A stretch of 64,000 nt of DNA from Bacteroidia bacterium. GTDB lineage: Bacteria; Bacteroidota; Bacteroidia; UKL13-3. This document shows, piece by piece, positions 60,879 to 64,000 of this stretch. The stretch covers positions 1 through 64,000 of the forward strand of contig JAKLJI010000014.1 in NCBI GenBank assembly GCA_023151275.1, written 5' to 3'. Every line of letters begins with the position of its first letter. Within the stretch, counting starts at the first letter, position 1. The notes under the pieces are model-generated. The model made no database searches, was not told where the DNA came from, and saw only the letters and a program-made list of their open reading frames with translations. Made by a program: the position numbers and the translations under genes.

Positions 60879-63395
60879 TTAAAATTGCTGGCCTAAGAGA
60901 AAGTGAAAATTTCCTCCGTTAATTCGATCAGGAAATGGATGGAATGGAGCTCTGTCTATACCCCAACCATAATCCAAACCAATCAAACCAAACATGGGTA
61001 GAAAAATACGAACGCCTGCGCCATAGGACCTGTTCACTTCAAAAGGATTAAACAGCTTGGCATCGTTCCAAGCGCCACCGGCTTCAACAAAAAGCAATGG
61101 GAATACCGTAGCTTGTGGGTTCAATGAAACAGGATACCTCAACTCCATCGTATATCGGTTGTAAATGGTAGCTCCGGCCTGGGTATAGGTTCCAGAGGCC
61201 TGATTAACCACATAGGGAGTTAAGGAGTTATCTTGGTAACCACGAAGGGCAATCAATTCCCTTCCATCCAAATTGAAACCTGTTAAACCTGAACCTCCAA
61301 GCCAGAAGCGCTCAAATGGGGTTACTCCCTTATTTACATTGTATGCCCCTATGAAGCCGAAATTAGCACGGGTCATCAGAACTAAGTTACCTGCAATTCG
61401 GTTGAACCAAGTGGCATCAAACTTCCATTTGTAAAACTCCAACCATTTTGTCCGAGTTAGTCGATCGGCTGTGGTGTAATCAACCCCATCAAAAAGAGAA
61501 TATGGAGGAGTAAATTGAACCGATAGCGAAATATTAGAACCACCTCTTGGATAAATTGGCTGGTCTGTTGAGTTTCTTCCCAATATAACCCTGAAGCTTA
61601 AATTCCTAGAACCGCCTGTTGGAATGGTGGTGAAGTAAGCCCTTCCATCAACATCCGTTACGTTATTGTAATATTGAAACGAAAGCTGGTATTGAATGGT
61701 AAAAAAGTCATCCGGCCAACGCAATCTCTTTCCTAAACCGGCGCTCGCACCAGTTGTATATAATCCAGCACGATAAGCACCGGTTCTTCCATTGGATTGA
61801 ATGGAATGGAAAATTGAAGTTGTTAAGGAATTAGGTTTCTTTCCGCCCAACCAAGGCTCGGTAAATGATGCTGAATACGATTGGAAAAAAGTTCCGTTGG
61901 TTTGCGCCCTTAATGATAAACGCTGTCCATCACCACTAGGAATTGGAGTCCAATACTTGGTTTTAGCCACTTTCCGAGCTGAAAAATTATTCAAGGATAA
62001 ACCTAAAGTACCTACAACAAAACCTGCTCCCCATCCCCCTGATAGCTCAATTTGGTCATTGGCTCTTTCTTCCACTTTGAACTCAATATCAACAGTTCCA
62101 TTCATTGGATTTGGAACTGGATTCACATTCAATGCCTCAGGATTAAAATACCCAATTTGAGATAATTCCCTCAATGAACGGGTAATATCAGACTTGCTAA
62201 AAAGCTGACCTGGCTTGGTGCGTAATTCTCTCAAAACCACATGGTCTGAGGTCTTTGAATTCCCTTTTACTGTAACCTTATTAATACGTGCCTGTTGACC
62301 TTCAGCTATGCGTATCTCCATATCAATGGAGTCATTTTCAACCAATACTTCAACCGGCTCAACCCGGAAAAACAGATAGCCATCATCCATGTAAAGGGTA
62401 GAAATATCATTTCCATCCTGGCTTCCATTCAAACGTTGGTCCAAAACAGATTGATCATACACATCCCCTCTTTTTATTCGCAAAATACGGGCCAATTCCT
62501 CAGCAGAGTATTTGCTATTCCCTACAAAGCGAATGTCTCTAAAAAAGTATTTCTCACCTTCCGAAATTTGCACTTTGATGGCATAATCTCCCTGTGCATT
62601 TCTCCAAACGGAATCTTTTACAATATGTGCGTCTCTGTAGCCAAGCGAAAGGTATTTTTCAATAATTTTTTGCTTATCGTCTGAAAAGGTTTCTTCCTGG
62701 TATTTGGACTTTACAAACAGTCTTTTCACCTTAGTATCCTTCATCAGTTTACGAAGCTTTTTATCTGGGAGTGCCTGATTTCCTTCAAATGCAATGGAAC
62801 CAATTTTCACTTTACGGCCCCTATCAATAGTAATTCTGAGTTTAGAATTGATTTTTTTAACTTCATCCGGAATGGTTTCGAACTCAACTTTTACATCTGC
62901 GTATCCCTTTTCTGAAAAGTAGTTTACAATTTCCCGATGGGTAGCATTCAACATGTTTTCGGTGATAATCTGACCGGTTCTTAATGTCATGGCCTCACGC
63001 AAATCTTCGGCCTTCGACTTCTTTAAGCCTTTGATAATGAAATTGGATAATCTTGGCTTTTCTTTCACCGCAATGCGCAACCAAACCTTATCCTCTTCCA
63101 TTTTTGTAATATCGATTCGGACATCTTCAAATAGCTTTTGCTTCCAAAGATTGGTAATTGCTTTTGCAATATCATCGGAAGGAATTCTTAGTTTTTGGTT
63201 GATGCTAAGACCCGATAAAACAGCAAGTACCGGCTTATCGTAGTATTCGGTTCCTGTAATCTCAATACCGGAAAGAATATACTCTTTAGGACTACTGAAG
63301 TTCAGGTCGAAATAGGTTCGGGTTGAATCCTGAGCAAAAAGGCCCGTGCAAAGAATCAGGCCGAAATAAAAAAACAGGGCTCTCAATTTGGTCAT
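60879..63395 (-). CDS. bamA: Outer-membrane protein assembly factor BamA
   Basis: An Omp85 protein of 838 residues. Signal peptide to LFAQ, about five POTRA domains to residue 430 (the recurrent strings [45 protein letters not shown]), then a 16-strand barrel with the conserved L6 loop motif (V/I)RG(F/Y) seen as LRGYQ and a C-terminal FHFLLGQQF. It inserts barrel proteins such as the porin and TonB receptor of this window. It overlaps the uppS start by 4 bases. Confidence 0.97.
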   Translation of the reverse strand: MTKLRALFFYFGLILCTGLFAQDSTRTYFDLNFSSPKEYILSGIEITGTEYYDKPVLAVLSGLSINQKLRIPSDDIAKAITNLWKQKLFEDVRIDITKMEEDKVWLRIAVKEKPRLSNFIIKGLKKSKAEDLREAMTLRTGQIITENMLNATHREIVNYFSEKGYADVKVEFETIPDEVKKINSKLRITIDRGRKVKIGSIAFEGNQALPDKKLRKLMKDTKVKRLFVKSKYQEETFSDDKQKIIEKYLSLGYRDAHIVKDSVWRNAQGDYAIKVQISEGEKYFFRDIRFVGNSKYSAEELARILRIKRGDVYDQSVLDQRLNGSQDGNDISTLYMDDGYLFFRVEPVEVLVENDSIDMEIRIAEGQQARINKVTVKGNSKTSDHVVLRELRTKPGQLFSKSDITRSLRELSQIGYFNPEALNVNPVPNPMNGTVDIEFKVEERANDQIELSGGWGAGFVVGTLGLSLNNFSARKVAKTKYWTPIPSGDGQRLSLRAQTNGTFFQSYSASFTEPWLGGKKPNSLTTSIFHSIQSNGRTGAYRAGLYTTGASAGLGKRLRWPDDFFTIQYQLSFQYYNNVTDVDGRAYFTTIPTGGSRNLSFRVILGRNSTDQPIYPRGGSNISLSVQFTPPYSLFDGVDYTTADRLTRTKWLEFYKWKFDATWFNRIAGNLVLMTRANFGFIGAYNVNKGVTPFERFWLGGSGLTGFNLDGRELIALRGYQDNSLTPYVVNQASGTYTQAGATIYNRYTMELRYPVSLNPQATVFPLLFVEAGGAWNDAKLFNPFEVNRSYGAGVRIFLPMFGLIGLDYGWGIDRAPFHPFPDRINGGNFHFLLGQQF

Positions 63396-64000
63396 GCGTT
63401 TTCTGCGATTTGTTCACTGATCTTTCCAAAGCGGCGCTCCCGATTCTGGAATTCGTAGATTGCCTGGTAAAGATCTTCAGGGGTGAAGTCAGGCCATAGT
63501 TTTGGACTGAAGTACAATTCGCTGTATGCAATTTCCCACAGCAGGAAATTACTAATTCGCTGTTCTCCACTTGTCCTGATTAATAATTCTGGATGTGGAT
63601 AGGCAGCAGTAGACAAATGTTCATCGATGGTTTTATCCGTAATGGAGTTGGGGCTAATCAATCCATTTTTTGCTTTTTCAGCAATTTTTTGAACCGCTTG
63701 GGTAATATCCCACTTTGCACTGTAGCTCAAAGCAAGGATAAGTGTTAAACCGGTATTGTTCTTGGTAGCTTCAATGGTTTTACTTAACTGAGAAACACAT
63801 CTATCCGGCAAATCATTTTGATTTCCAATGCTTTGAAGCCGGATATTGTTTTTCATCAAAGTAGGAGTTTCCTTCCCAATGGTATCAATAAGTAATTCCA
63901 TGAGGGCCTTAACCTCAAACTGGGGGCGGCTCCAATTTTCGGTTGAAAAAGCATAGAGTGTAAAATACTTGATTCCCAGTTCGGCTCCAGCTTCGGTAAT
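63392..64000 (-). CDS. uppS: Undecaprenyl diphosphate synthase, partial (C-terminal part)
   Basis: Cis-prenyltransferase making the carrier lipid for peptidoglycan and surface glycans. The open frame continues to the window edge, so the start is outside. Seen: [55 protein letters not shown] (family region V, split by function) and FWPDF-like [11 protein letters not shown]. The gene overlaps bamA by 4 bases (ATGA). The substrate chain length cannot be judged from this part. Confidence 0.95.
   Translation of the reverse strand: MTEAGAELGIKYFTLYAFSTENWSRPQFEVKALMELLIDTIGKETPTLMKNNIRLQSIGNQNDLPDRCVSQLSKTIEATKNNTGLTLILALSYSAKWDITQAVQKIAEKAKNGLISPNSITDKTIDEHLSTAAYPHPELLIRTSGEQRISNFLLWEIAYSELYFSPKLWPDFTPEDLYQAIYEFQNRERRFGKISEQIAENA

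Noticed and set aside
1..64000. CRISPR arrays, rRNA and tRNA genes
   Set aside because: No regularly spaced repeats and no cloverleaf or rRNA-like stretches were seen by eye; tRNAscan and Infernal could still find a tRNA I overlooked.

Overview
The window comes from a chromosome of a Bacteroidota bacterium, probably a free-living aerobe. I base this on a type IX secretion sorting domain on a secreted hydrolase, a TonB receptor with an N-terminal carboxypeptidase-like domain, a HisKA_2/LytTR two-component pair, a uppS-bamA-ompH-ompH cluster, DUF4293, DUF2807 and Bacteroidota-type tryptophan 2,3-dioxygenase genes, A+T-rich intergenic DNA, few Shine-Dalgarno sites, and TAnnTTTG-like -7 boxes. 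Tryptophan dioxygenase, photolyase and methionine sulfoxide reductase suit an oxygen- and light-exposed life. I saw no rRNA, tRNA or CRISPR array.

Layout. 1-0.56 kb: broken IS4-family transposase. 0.57-8.3 kb: kinase/regulator pair, two acetyltransferases, MFS transporter, rfbC, tryptophan dioxygenase and small secreted proteins. 8.4-20.3 kb: mostly housekeeping (CorA-like, RNase HI, Usp, GT9, dnaE, trxA, DUF58, ispE, ABC ATPase, gatC, acyltransferase). 20.4-32 kb: accessory zone with an IS4 remnant interrupted by an IS5-type element, a GIN-domain lipoprotein, a secreted phosphatase/nuclease-like protein, a nonsense-mutated ORF6N gene, and a compact cassette of DUF6361 protein, phospholipase-D-like protein and a 1135-residue SNF2-type helicase, followed by a zinc-ribbon/HhH/DUF1801 protein. 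33.0-36.4 kb: an operon of unusual SDR, flavin reductase-like protein and Fe-S photolyase, flanked by two inverted copies of a structured non-coding element of about 190 bases. 36.6-51 kb: porin, msrA, DUF4293, DinB, T9SS hydrolase, TonB receptor, TatD, glycosyltransferase/deacetylase and a TolC/adaptor pair. 51-64 kb: polyprenyl-phosphate-type glycosyltransferase with a membrane partner, an AsmA-like/GT51 fusion, frr, gltX, a lipoprotein, a B12-binding protein, a crotonase, and the outer-membrane biogenesis cluster.

The two strongest candidates for something little described are the paired structured element, whose hairpins are kept while their sequences change, and the DUF6361/PLD/helicase cassette, which has the make-up of an anti-phage or anti-plasmid system but which I cannot match to a named one. 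The start sites given are often downstream of the longest open frame; reasons are stated per gene.
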